64,000 nucleotides of DNA from Macrostomum hystrix. Taxonomy: Eukaryota > Platyhelminthes > Macrostomidae. The position numbers and the translations under genes were made by a program. This document shows positions 32,309 to 43,144 of this stretch, piece after piece. Position 1 is the stretch's first letter. Each line of letters opens with the position of its first letter. The notes under the pieces were generated by a model, which saw only the letters and a list, made by a program, of their open reading frames with translations, made no database searches and was not told the origin of the DNA. The stretch is taken from NCBI GenBank assembly GCA_950097015.1, contig CATNEN010000037.1, forward strand, positions 4,245,501 through 4,309,500, read 5' to 3'.

Positions 32309-35300
32309 TTATATTTCAATTGGCTTGGGCCGCGGCTTCCTGATGTGCCGCATGTTGGAGCCTGGCTCAGTTGGCTTGAACGGCGCGTGACCGCCATACG
32401 GCCTGGGAATGGGCAACTCCACCTCGTCGTTCGGGATGTAGGCGTTCGGCCGCGGCTCGGCTGTGGTGACACCGCCGTGGCCCAACACGAACTGCTCCTG
32501 CTGCGCCGCCTGCGCCTGCGCCTCCTGGCGCTCGGTCTGGCGACGGTCTTCAACCATGCGAGACTTCAGCCATTCGGCTTCGATGTCTTCAGACGGTGGC
32601 TCGCCGCGCTCCATGCGCTGATAGCAGGACTGTAGGTACTGCTGCTTGTCCCGCACCTGCTGCTGCAGTTGCATGGCAGTGCTCATCAGCATGGTGAGTT
32701 CAGCCGTGCCGGCCTTCATTCGCTTGGTAACGGAGCCCATGCGGAACTTGTAGCCGTTTACTTCTTTGGCCAGGGCCAGAGTGTCGTGCTGGCCGGCCTT
32801 GCTCCGCCGCTCCAGCTGTTCCACCAGCCGGCCAACCGCCTCCAGCAGTAGTTGCCGCTCCAGCAGTTGTTCCTCCTTGGCTGCCAGGCGGATTTCCATG
32901 TCCTCGCACTTATTGTGCAGCTCAATGGGACCCGGGTCGGTGCCCTCTAGGTAGCGCAGCCGACCGTCCTGGCCGGGGTCCTCGGTGCGCGACTCCATCA
33001 GCAGCAGCCTGTCCTGACAGATGCTCAGCTGGATCTGCAGCACAGTCAGCTCGTCTTCAATCTGGCGCTTCTTCGGCAGCTTCTTCTTGGCCAGCTGCAC
33101 CTGACGCTCGTCCTCCTTCAGCTGGAGGCGCAAAAAGTCTAATTCTTCTTCGCGCTGACGCAGCTCCAGTTCGCCGCGCTGAATAACGGCCTCCTGCACG
33201 CGCACCTTCTCCTGAAGAACGTACACCTCTTCGTTGCGCTCGATGAGCTGCACGGCACGGTCGTTTAACAGCTGGACGGCTCGGTCGGACTGCTTGCGCA
33301 GCTGAACCATGGCCTCCTCGGAGGCATTCACCAGTCCGTTGAGTTGGTTGATGTCCAATTTTAGCTGCTCACGTACCTCGTTCTGCTCGTCGTCGTTATG
33401 TCGCTGCTTGCTCACCTGTTAATAGTTCAAGTGCACAGGCAGTTGAGCCATTTGTGCAAATTAAATTGATACATTCCTCGAGTTTTCATGTCAAAGAATT
33501 TTTTGACGAAGAGAATGGTCAACGGCTTTTATTGTTTTTTAAAGAATATTGTTAATTCCAACTCACCTCGTTGCGCAGCTGATCCCGCATCACAATCGAG
33601 TTGGCGTGACGTAGGCGCAGCTTTTGCAGGTGCTTCTCTCGTGTGCCTATGTTGGTGCGAAGAATCTCAACCTCGTTCTCCAGAATGCGAATCTTCTCTC
33701 GCATTTCTGAGGCCTTCTGGGCGGCCACCTGTACCAGGCTAACGCACTTGTTGCGCTCGTTTTTGATGACATCGTACAATTTGGCAAAGTCCTTCAGCTT
33801 CACTTCAAGCTCGCGGTGCTTCTTCTGGTGGTCCTGAATCTGCAACTGTCGACTCTTGAGGTCCTCAATGACACGTTTGTGCCGCATCTCTGCCTTCATG
33901 AAGTCTCGCGCCTTCTGTTCTCGCTCGTCGGCTTTGATAGCGGCCAGGCGAGTCAACTCGATGACTTCAATGCGCAGGTCCTGCAGCTTATACTGCAGCC
34001 GCTCCTCATCCTCAATGCTCTGGGTCACCTTGACCTGCTCTGCAGATGTCAGCGACGTCTCCTGGGCTACGTTGCGCCGGAAATCTTCGACCTCCTTGTC
34101 GAGGACAGCTTTTCGCTTCTCCATGGAGCCATCGTCGCGGGGCACGCTATCGAAATTCTGTTTTGTCTTCTCGTGTACCTGCGTCACCAAAGTGAGCGCA
34201 TCTTCGCTGGCCTTCTGCTGCAGCTGCGCCTTCTTAAGCGCCTTCAGCTCTCGCTCCTTCTCTCGCGCCTTTCGACTGTGTGTCTCCATCAGATTGCGTC
34301 GCTCTAGGTTCAAGTGACGCAGGTTCATGTCGATGGTGGCCCGGTCTGTAACCACCGTCATTTCCTTCTGGCGCAGCTCCTCCAAATCACCATTGATCTT
34401 ATCAACCGTCTCCTGGCTCTTTGAATTGCTGGTGACCTGTTGAGTGGCATCACGCTTCACGGTCTCCAGCTCTTTCGCCAGGCGACGAGATGCCTCCTCC
34501 AGGCTCTCCAACTGTTTCTGCATGACATCGATCTCAGCTTGTCGCTCTCTGGTTTCCTTCTCGCAATCGGTCTTCTGCTTTCGAACCCGCTCTGTCTCCT
34601 TGTTGAGCTGAGTTGGCAGGCCACTAACCTTGACTAAGTCAGACTTCTTCTGGTCCAGGTAGTCTTTAACCTTTTCCAGCTCGTCACGCAGCTCGGCGGT
34701 CTGCTGCTCAAGCTCGTACTTCGCCTCCGTTGTCTTCTTCTTTTCACGAAGCCTCTTGTTGATCTCATCCTGCAGTTCAATCTTGTCCTGCTCCAGCTGC
34801 TTGCGCCGCTTTTCGATGTCATCCGCCTTGGGAATTCTGTCGTACTCGCGCTTGAGAATGTCCCGCTCTTCCTTCAAGCACTGGATTTTGTACTCGAAGT
34901 CGTACACCCTCTCTTCGGTCAGGAGCAGCTCATTGTTGTATTTGAGTAGGGTCTCACGCAGCTTCTCAGCCTCAGATGAAACATTGTCAGGGAAGTTGTC
35001 CTGCTTGCCTAGCTCAGCCCGCTGGTGCTCCAACTCCAGTGTGTGCTGCTTGGCCTGTTGCAACAGCTGGAACTCCGAGTCCCGCGACCGCTTCAAGAAC
35101 TCAAACAGCTGCATGTACTTCGCCTTAAAGATGGCCACCTCCGTGCCTGTGAGCTTGCCCTGGTTGAACATGTCGTCCAGGTTCTTGAACGCCGGGCTAT
35201 TACTCACAGCCATCTGGCCCTCCGATTCTAGCGTGGCCTTGGTTGGAGGCAGCGCGTACACTGGTGCCTCGTAGTCGTCATCAACTGCTGGAAGGTCAGA

Positions 35301-35459
35301 GCTGTCAGCCGGACTGGTTGGCTCCAGGCCAAAGGCGTCCTCATCGTCAGCGTCCTCATCGTCCCGCTGCAGATCCGCTGGCAGATCGTCTTCGTCTTCT
35401 CCATCGTCTCCGAAGCCTCGTTTGGTTTTGACCTTGTCTTCGTCGCCTAGCGATGCCAT
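32309..35459 (-). CDS. CCDC146: Coiled-coil domain-containing protein 146
   Basis: Two exons, 35459-33567 and 33415-32309, with a GTGAGT/ACAG phase-0 intron of 151 bp, give 999 aa (human CCDC146 is about 955). I chose ATG 35459; the open frame extends 15 codons further upstream without an ATG. The N-terminal 70 residues are acidic (GDDGEDEDDLPADL). Almost everything from about residue 110 to 920 is coiled coil. The 'KLYDVIKNERNKC' block (end of exon 1) and the C-terminus ('TTAEPRPNAYIPNDEVELP', then 'PYGGHAPFKPTEPGSNMRHI') match CCDC146 closely. The family works at centrioles, basal bodies and the sperm flagellar axoneme. This is the only intron in the window that is short and repeat-free. 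Confidence 0.96.
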
Positions 35460-35509
35460 ATCGCTGTGCGACAGTTGCTGCTTGCTCTTTCGGGATGCTC
35501 TCAAATAAA

Positions 35510-36993
35510 AAGCACTAAGGAACTCGCAATTCTAAATACTAAAATGCCGAACTTAAAATGTCTAGCCTTGTGATATTTTCTGCTGTCTTCTTTTGCATGA
35601 AATTATTGTGAATTCAAATTGGCGCCGTAGCAACGGGCCTTAGCGACAGCTCCAGCGCCTTTCCTTCTGGCAAAGGGTGTTTAGACTGCACAAGGTGGAG
35701 TGCGTAAGACTGTACACTTTCAGGTATGGAGTGTACAGCCGGTTTGGAGTATGAAAATTGAACAAATGCCCCTGCATGCTCTACCCTTGCATGCAGGTTC
35801 AACATCTCTTACCCTCCAAGCAGGCATGTTCTCTCTCAGCTCAGCTCTCAGTGTCAGTTAACACTGCCACACCAACCCCAGCGGTCATAAAATTCTCAGA
35901 TAATAAAGGCAGACAAAATATACTCTGTACGCCCACATGCGCCTACTGGCAATAGGTAAAGTAGTAAGCTAAGAAAATGAATGCTGCCATCAATTTAAAA
36001 TATCGCTGTCGCTGCTTATAAAAACAAAATTCACAGTCCATGCATAATACATATGTAGGCGCAAAAAGACAATGCAAAACAGTTATTCTTTATCCAAAAT
36101 TTAATTAAAAATTTAAAATTAATTTTGGAATAACAGATGTACAGTTATAATTTGTTTTGAGCTTGTTTATGTAGGCTTAGCTACTAGTAACCATTTTGCT
36201 ATAATTCCAACCTTTTTATAGCCAGTTAGGCCTAAACCCACCGTTACAATATGTGAAATTAACATCATTGAGTACTTTTACAGCATGGTCCAATATGCTA
36301 TACGCCTACTTTGCAACAGAGACCAGAAGCACTTTCAAACACTTTTGCAAGTGTGTGGCGTGTGCCAGCTGTCCTGAATGTCTGTTGGAAATTTCCTATG
36401 CACAGTACATGATCTTGAGTGTGTCCTTCTCAAGTGTGCCTACATATATGATGTGGTTGGCCTAGTCATAACTTTTAAGCGATTAAATTACTAATGGCTC
36501 TGTTTTTTTTTAATTTACTGGCTCTGTAGTATCATGCAGTTAAACTGATAATCGTTATTATTGGTAATAATAATAGGCCTATCATGTGCTTAATAATAGA
36601 AATTATATTTTTCTTATAAAGACAAAGCATATAGAAACCTAATGCTTCTAACTTTGACATTATAATCATTTATAGTCTTAAATATAAAATAGATTGTTTT
36701 ATATAAAATAGTTTTTTATTAATTTGTGTATTCTTTATTATTCATTTTGTTATTTAAAATAGTAAAATATACTTTCTTAATGCTAAGCACTAGTAAGGTA
36801 AATGTTAGGAGTAGGCTTTTCGAAATATTTAGCTGCATACTTCAATTGTTTTTATTGTCTAATTAGTACTTAGACTAGGCATATTAAATCAATTTCTACA
36901 AATTTATTTTTTTATTTATGAAGTATACTGAGTTTTTTCTTCAGGTAGCCTACCCTCTTTGCTCTAATCTTTATCTATTGATTCTATTTTCAG
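35510..36993. other. Intergenic, AT-rich toward the LOTUS gene
   Basis: 35510-36000 is the 5' flank of CCDC146 and shows nothing recognisable. 36000-36993 is strongly AT-rich with taggccta-type words (36229, 36573), like the stretches upstream of the F-box gene and VAMP. It ends in a good acceptor-like ctattttcag (to about 36993) 10 nt before the next start codon. Confidence 0.4.
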
Positions 36994-37003
36994 CCATTTA
37001 TTC

Positions 37004-37514
37004 ATGTCGAATCCCAGCCCCACTGCTCAAGACAGCCTGCTTCGGGCTGTACTTCTCAGCACTAAGAATGGTGTCCGACTATGCGAGCTGCAGGCCCAGT
37101 ACAGGGCCCTGGCTGGGCACGCCCTCAACCTGGCTGGACATGACAATGTGACTTCACTACTGCGCAGCTTGTCTAATGTAGGCTACATTCGCCTAGTGAA
37201 TGGCGAGTTAGTCGCATTTGGTCGAGAAACAGAGGAGACAAGCCACATCTGCTCGCTTATCCAGCGACAGAGAACAGGCGGCGGCAACCGAGGCGCTAGT
37301 CGAGAATGCCAACTATTATAGGTCTGATTATAAGCAGCAGCGGCAGCGGGTCTGTCTGTCTGTTATCAACGTCGATGAGGAAAGCGACAAGGACTTGCCC
37401 TGCCGGTTGGTGCGCCTCGGCGAGGCCAACACAGGCGGCCTGCGTGTCACCATCAGTAACGATAGGCACAGTGCGGTCCGGTCTAGCCATGGCCGCTGGC
37501 CAGTCAGGGTCTAA
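37004..37514 (+). CDS. LOTUS (OST-HTH) domain protein, apparent frame break
   Basis: From ATG 37004 an open frame gives a LOTUS/OST-HTH domain at residues 8-70 ('LLRAVLLSTKNGVRLCELQA', 'LAGHALNLAGHDNVTSLLRS'). It is followed by 'ETSHICSLIQRQR', which resembles the segment after the first LOTUS domain of TDRD5/TDRD7-type proteins. This frame stops at 37321 (105 aa). At about 37270-37275 the frame starting one base later continues with sensible protein-like sequence ('LVENANYY', 'VCLSVINVDEESDKDLP') to a stop at 37514. So a one-base change, a small unseen intron or a sequencing error probably splits a protein of about 170 aa. LOTUS domains bind RNA or the helicase Vasa in germline granules. An acceptor-like ttttcag ends 10 nt before the ATG. 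Confidence 0.65.
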
Positions 37515-37519
37515 TTGAA

Positions 37520-38455
37520 CTGCTTGGAAACTAGTTGTGTGGCACCTAGCGCACTATTAATGTTCGTTGTAACTGTGTGTGTCATTTTACAAAAAAATTA
37601 AGGTGCCATTTGCTTCGTATTGCTTCCCCAGCTAAAATCAATAAGATCTCATGTTCTTTGTGCTGCCCAATGTTGTTTTAATGATTTATTTTATTTTTTT
37701 AGCTTCTCCTTTGTCTTTTTAGTTTTTTGGTCTTCTTAGTTCAATTTGATATGGCTGCATCGATTGATTTTAATCGAACTTTGTGCCTGATCGATAGAAC
37801 ATTTGCACAATTTTCAGCTTTTGCTCGTAATTTACTAATTTTGTTATTAACTAACGTTAGATCCAAGTGTCAACAGTTATATTTTATTTCATGACTTACT
37901 CCTGCCAATATGCTTATACCTTCGAATTTATAAATGTAGAAATGTATCTTTGCATTTCATCCTTGCCTAGGAACTTTCCACTACGAGACTTTCTTTTTGT
38001 CGTCGAAACTAAAAGAATATTACTTTGCAGTTGTAAATTGGACGTATTTTTTTTGTTAAAGTTTATTTGGGTACTTTTAAATTTCGCATTCGTAGTCATT
38101 CTTTGTGCACAGCATGCTTAGCTTGTGCAGATTAAAAATAGTGCTAGTTTTTTCCTCGTCTATTTATTTCGTATTTTATATTCGTTATTATTTTGACGAT
38201 AACTTTGTGTCGTATGTTGCATCGATTGACTCCAAGAAGCAAATATATACGTTGACAAGTCTCTAAAATCACTCAATTCTAACTCAAGTATATACCCATT
38301 GTTCGATCTTGGAATTTGCAGATCAAATCGCAGATCGCAGATCTTTGAGGGTTGCCGTTCATTTTCTTCGTTATGGTAGGATTGTTGAAGTCGGGAAGTC
38401 TTATTTTTTTATTTAAAGTCGGCACCCAGGGTAGATCGTGAAATCCGTCATTGAC
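37520..38455. other. 3' flank of the LOTUS gene
   Basis: AT-rich non-coding sequence with no gene recognised. A short direct duplication of gatcgcagatc-like words occurs near 38330. Confidence 0.35.
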
Positions 38456-38499
38456 ACACCACCAGCTGTAACTAGCTCCCTCTATTTTACGGCCCTCAC

Positions 38500-38880
38500 T
38501 CCTACAACCTCCTCACGCCATGCCTCTCTTACAGCCCACTCCTATACAACCACCTCACTCCGTGCCTCTCTTACAGCCCCACTCCTACAACCACCTTACG
38601 CCATGCCTCTCTTACAGCCCCACTCCTATACAACCACCTCACTCCGTGCCTTTCTTACAGCCCCACTCATACAACCACCTCACGCCATGCCTCTCTTACA
38701 GCCCCACTCCTCAACCACCTCACGCCATGCCTCTCTTACAGCCCCACTCCTACAACCACCTCACGCCATGCCTCTCTTACAGCCCACTCCTATAACCACC
38801 TCACGCCATGCCTCTCTTACAGCCCCACTCCTCAACCACTTCACGCTATGCCTCTATTACAGCCCCTACTCCTACAACTA
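38500..38880. repeat. Minisatellite, about 41-bp unit, 9 copies
   Basis: The unit reads cctctcttacagccccactc, then ctacaaccacctcacgccatg. Copies vary by small indels. It lies between the LOTUS gene and the 3' end of the SLC22-type gene. Confidence 0.9.
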
Positions 38881-39073
38881 CTCACAAAGTCTTTTCTCAT
38901 TGCGGTTTATGTGCATAAACACATGAAACACACGTCTGGATGTTGCTTCGTTAGCCTCTTAATCTTCAAACTAAAATATGGTACGATACGCAAAATAGGC
39001 TTTTAACTGCACAGCAAGGCAAACTGCACGAGAATGTATTTCGAGCATTCATTTGAAGGGAATTCAAGTGGTC

Positions 39074-41755
39074 TCAAGCACACGTCGGCACACTCGCAGC
39101 CGCTACAGTCAGCATCTCGACCGCCTCCTCGCCAACCAGCAGGCACTGCTCCCGCTCCCGCTTGAGTGTCTCTTCGGCCCAGAGCTTCTCCCGGCCGCTG
39201 ACGAAGCCCTCGGAGTCGCGCACGGTTTCTGGCAGCGGCATATCCTTTGTCTCGGGCAGCAGGAGGGCGGTGAAGGCGGTGAGGATGCTGAGCCCACCGA
39301 ATATGAGGCCGGGAAGATAGTGCACACTGTTGCCAAGCGAGTTGATTGGCGGAGCCAGAATGTTTGCAAGGGCGGCCAGCCCGGTGCCCAGGAAGAGGCC
39401 ATTGTTGCGAACTGCGGTTGGGAACACCTCGGCTGACCAGACCTCCATGATGCAGTAGCCAGCTGTGAGTAGGCACTTTCCTGCCAGTGAGTAGTGTGAG
39501 AACTGTCATTTAGGTGAGAAATGTCATTTATTAGATGAGAATTGCGATTGATTAGATGAGAATTGTGATTTCGGAGATGAGAAATGTGATTGATTAGATG
39601 AGAATTGTGATTGATTAGATGAAAATTGTGATTTAGGAGATGAGAAATATGATTGATTAGATGAGAATTGTGATTTAGGAGATGAGAAATATGATTGATT
39701 AGATGAGAATTGTGATTTAGGAGATAAGAAATGTGATTGATTAGATGAGAATTGTGATTTAGGAGATGAGAAATATGATTGATTAGCTAGATGAGAATTG
39801 TGATTTAGGAGATAAGAAATGTGATCTATTGGATGAGAAATGTGATCTATGGAATGAGAAATGTGATTGATTCGATAAGAATTGTGAGTTATGGGATGAG
39901 AAATGTGATTGATTAGATAAGAATTGTGATTTTTGGGATAATAAATGCCATTTAGGAGATCGGAAATGAGAAGAACGGAATGAGAAATAGAATTTATGGG
40001 GGAAGAAATGTGATTTTTAGGATAAGAATGTGATATAGTTCGCGAGTCAACGTCTAGCAAATAAAGCAAACAAATTCCCGATTGATCACCCACCTGACAT
40101 GGCAACAATGGCCTTGGCTACAGGGTAGCTGGCATCCGGGATGTTCGGCACGGCCACCACGCACACTCCGCTCACAGCCGTCAGGGCTAAGGTGGTGTAT
40201 TTCCTGCCCAGCCTATCACTGAGCAGCCAGGCCAGGAAGTAGCTGGGGATCTCCACGGCGCCGCTGACCAGCACGTTCACCACAATGCTGGAGCTGATGA
40301 AGGTCGTGTCGGTGGCCAGGCCGAAGTAGCAGAATGTGAACATTGTGAGGAAGTTGAAGATCACCAGCGTCTTGGTGCGCATGCGCGGGTAGGAGACCAG
40401 CTCCAGCAGGTTGCCCGTGGGCTCGCCCTCCACCTCCACCTAGTTGCGTGAGCAGAGCGCTTCCTGTGAGACCCCTGCCCTCAGTGCCCCCTGCCCTCAG
40501 TGCCCCTGCCCACAGTGCCCCTGCCCTCAGTGCACTCCTGCCCTCACCCTCAGTGCCCCTGCCCTCAGTGCCCCTGCCCTCAGTGCCCCCTGCCCTCAGT
40601 GCCCCTGCCCTCACCCTCAGTGCCCCTGCCCTCAGTGCCCCTGCCCTCAGTGCCCCCTGCCCTCAGTGCCCCTGCCCTCAGTGCCCCCTGCCCTCAGTGC
40701 CCCTGCCCTCAGTGCCCCCTGCCCTCAGCGCACTCCTGCCCTCAGTGCCTCTGCCCTCACCCTCAGTGCCCCTGCCCTCAGTGCCCCTGCCCTCAGTGCC
40801 CCTGCCCTCAGTGCCCCTGCCCTCAGTGCCCCCTGCCCTCAGTGCACTCCTGCCCTCAGTGCCCCTGCCCTCAGTGCCCCTGCCCTCAGTGCCCCTGCCC
40901 TCAGTGCCCCTGCCCTCAGTGCCCCCTGCCCTCAGTGCCCCCTGCCCTCAGTGCCTCTGCCCTCACCCTCAGTGCCCCTGCCCCTCACCTTGTTGGCCCT
41001 TTGCCGCCAGCTGATGCCGTTCCACCTGGCAATGCGGCGCAGCACCTGGATGGCCTCATCGATGCGGCCGCGCAGCACCAACCACCTGGGCGACTCCGGC
41101 ACTATGGTGAATATCACGATATAGTTGATGCAGAACAGCAGCGAGAACCACTGGATGCGGCGCCAGTCCTTCAGAAGGTAGACTATCACCCCGCTGGACA
41201 TGTAGCCCACACACCAGAATAGCCAGTAGAGATTGCCTAGCATAGCCCTGTGTTTCTTCTGGGTCATCTCCTCGATGATCAGCAGTCCCTGATAGTACAT
41301 TGCGGCCGGGAAGCCTATGCGTACATTTCAAGAGCGGAATGCATTCAGTTAAAAAGTCAGTGGTACAGCTGCAGCGACTGCTGTTCAGTCCATGGACTCT
41401 GGCGCCGCCACACCCGTTTTAATTACTATCCTAGATTATGTTTTAATGACAGTTTAATTGAAAGTATTTCAAATACCCGCAGTAAATATTTTTGCATCTC
41501 TCAAAATATTAAAACATCGCCTCGGACTTCCAGTTTCACAAAACATCTGCATCGTCGAGATATTGGAGACGATTCTCGTCGGCTGTCTGGTGGCAAAATC
41601 AAGCAATCCAGGCATCACTTTTCTGTTAAATATCATGCCTAAATATGGATTCGCCATAGCAGTTTGTACAGAGTAATGTTTGTTGTCGTCGTCACCAGGT
41701 CTTTGAAAAAAATCGTTGAATACCTCGATGCTGACGTCGGACGGCTTTGGGTAGG

Positions 41756-41794
<39 letters not shown>

Positions 41795-42395
41795 GGGTAT
41801 TTGAAATACCCCCATGGTCTTCCCCAGGGGAAAAGTACCGTGCTCTTTCTACAGCTAATAGTTGCCATGATAAATGCGTGTACGCTATCTGACCCTTGAG
41901 GAAGCGGGCCAGCAGTTGTGAGTGCACATCCGGCATGAACACGGGCAGCACGGTGGTGACAATGTCCGCCAGGCCGCACACCACCAGCACCCGCTTCCGA
42001 CCGATCCTGTCCCCCAGAGTGCCGAACAGGAAGCCGACCGCGTTGCCAAGGAAGAACATCGACATCATCAGCGTGGCGTAGTGCTGCCGGTCGCACACCA
42101 GATTGTATTCCTCCAGCACTGAGCGAGTAAACGCCCCGCCCGGCTCGTACTCAAATTCGGTGCACTTCTCAGTGCCATTATTCAGCCTCTCCAGGCTGCA
42201 GTGGCTGCCGAAATCCTGGGCAGCGTTGCCGCTGCTGTTCTGCTCCGAGCACCTGTGCGGAGTCTCGTGCAGCGACAAAACCAGCAGCTCAATGTCCAGC
42301 ACCGCTTTGAAGTTGGTGAAGGACAGCGCCAGGAACATGACCAGCTGGACGCGACCGAAGCCGCCGATCTCAGCTAGAACGCTCTCGTACTCCAT
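39074..42395 (-). CDS. SLC22-family organic ion/carnitine-type transporter (MFS)
   Basis: Four exons on the minus strand, 42395-41894, 41314-40989, 40439-40094 and 39462-39074, all join in frame to give 520 aa (SLC22 members are about 550). The start MEYESVLAEIGGFGRVQ is the SLC22 N-terminus. A large glycosylatable, Cys-rich first loop follows TM1. The MFS motif G-D-R-I-G-R-K-R follows TM2, and 'VPESPRWL' ends the first half. The second half repeats the MFS signature (LSDRLGRKYT), followed by 'EVFPTAVRNNGL' and 'LLLPETKDMPLPET'. It would move organic cations, anions or zwitterions across the plasma membrane; the substrate cannot be told. Introns 2 and 3 are mostly minisatellite, and intron 1 holds a MITE-like element. 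All sites are GT/AG; the first donor (GTCAGA) is weak. Confidence 0.93.
39505..40030. repeat. Intronic minisatellite, 21/42-bp unit (SLC22 intron 3)
   Basis: Alternating 21-bp half units gatgagaattgtgatttagg and agatgagaaatatgattgat form a 42-bp repeat in the centre; the edges are more diverged. It occupies most of the intron between exons 3 and 4. Confidence 0.92.
40468..40988. repeat. Intronic minisatellite, 15-bp unit (SLC22 intron 2)
   Basis: About 34 units of cccctgccctcagtg, with occasional ccctcaccctcag insertions. On the gene strand it reads GTGAGGGGCAGGGGCACTGA from the first base of the intron, so the array starts at the splice donor. Nearly the whole 549-bp intron is array. Because the unit is 15 bp, several frames are open; none is a gene. 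Confidence 0.93.
41353..41430 (-). mobile_element. Fragment of SINE family 1
   Basis: The segment contains gttcagtccatggactctgg, which matches the body of family 1 at 20180 and 49100 in the same orientation. Head and tail are missing. It lies in SLC22 intron 1. Confidence 0.45.
41455..41850 (+). mobile_element. MITE-like element copy B, with internal tandem expansion
   Basis: The left end carries gtatttcaaataccc (41465-41480) and the right end gggtatttgaaataccccca, then tggtcttccccaggg. Internal blocks shared with the other copies are 'gcatctctcaaaatatt', 'cgtcggctgtctggtggcaaa' and 'ggcagtgggtatttgaaat'. It is longer than copies C and D. Just inside the right end the 14-bp word gtaggcagtgggca is repeated about 3.5 times. 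It lies in intron 1 of the SLC22-type gene. Confidence 0.75.
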
Positions 42396-42439
42396 GCTGA
42401 ATGAGCCCAACTTCAACACTAAAATGCTATGTAAAGTGT

Positions 42440-42845
42440 AACTGTCGTCTGTTGCTTCTCAGCCTTTCTTCTCACAATGCCACTGACCAAATTCCTGCGT
42501 TGATATACTAGTATTATTCAGAGACGGGTCCAGCGCAACCGTTCGCATTATCAGACGGCGCGCGTGACTCTATGGTGCTGCAATTGTTGTGCAAATCGAA
42601 TCGTATTACTAAGGCCGCCCCTGGTGTGACCGTCCCGTTCCAGTGCTTTTTCGGTCCCCGCACAGGGAGAGCCACTGGCAGCACTTGCTGCACCGCTTCT
42701 ATGCGGTTCCCTTTGCACTTTAATAAGCTGCCAAGGCAGTCCGGCATTAACAAAATAAGGGGGCTGCAATGCACAACGCATGAACGTTAGCGCGTAATCC
42801 TCTCCTATGTTCTATCTGTCTATTTATCTATCTATAGACATAGCT
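42440..42845. other. 5' flank of the SLC22-type gene, unassigned
   Basis: No gene is recognised. 42514-42790 is GC-richer, with open frames on both strands, but shows no family likeness and no splice-linked continuation. Confidence 0.3.
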
Positions 42846-42849
42846 GCCG

Positions 42850-43140
42850 GTAGCTTAGTTTAACCACTTGTAGCTTAGTGGTTAAAGCATCGGACTCACG
42901 ACTTGAAGGTCGAGGGTTCGATTCTCGACTCCACTGGAGCAATCTGTGTCATTTAGCAAGACAATTTACTCCGTATTGCTTCAGTTCAGCAGCTGATAGC
43001 TGCCAGTGGGTGTGGCGTTCCCCCAGTCCATGGTCTGAACAACCGTACGCAGTCTTCAGTTACGCCACGCAATAGCTGCCGGTGTGCTGTCGGCTGCACA
43101 TCTGACCCAATTGGGGAATGCGTAATCAATTATTATTTAT
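42850..43140 (+). mobile_element. tRNA-derived SINE, family 1, most complete copy
   Basis: The head has an A-box-like tagcttagtggttaaagca and B-box-like gggttcgattc, spaced as in a tRNA. The body follows ('caatctgtgtcatttagcaa', 'cccccagtccatggtctgaa') and then a tail ending near 'gacccaattggggaatgcgt'. An extra partial head (ggtagcttagtttaaccact) stands just before the A-box, a short 5' duplication. It is not a functional tRNA gene because the sequence continues into the SINE body. Confidence 0.8.
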
Positions 43141-43144
43141 ATTA

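Noticed and set aside
40444-41222. Three overlapping plus-strand frames of 188-240 codons rich in Pro/Ser/Cys
   Set aside because: They come from the 15-bp array in SLC22 intron 2 plus antisense of exon 2. The minus-strand exons explain the region.
42868-42940. Candidate tRNA gene
   Set aside because: The A- and B-boxes are present but the sequence continues into a SINE body shared with other loci, so it is a SINE head.
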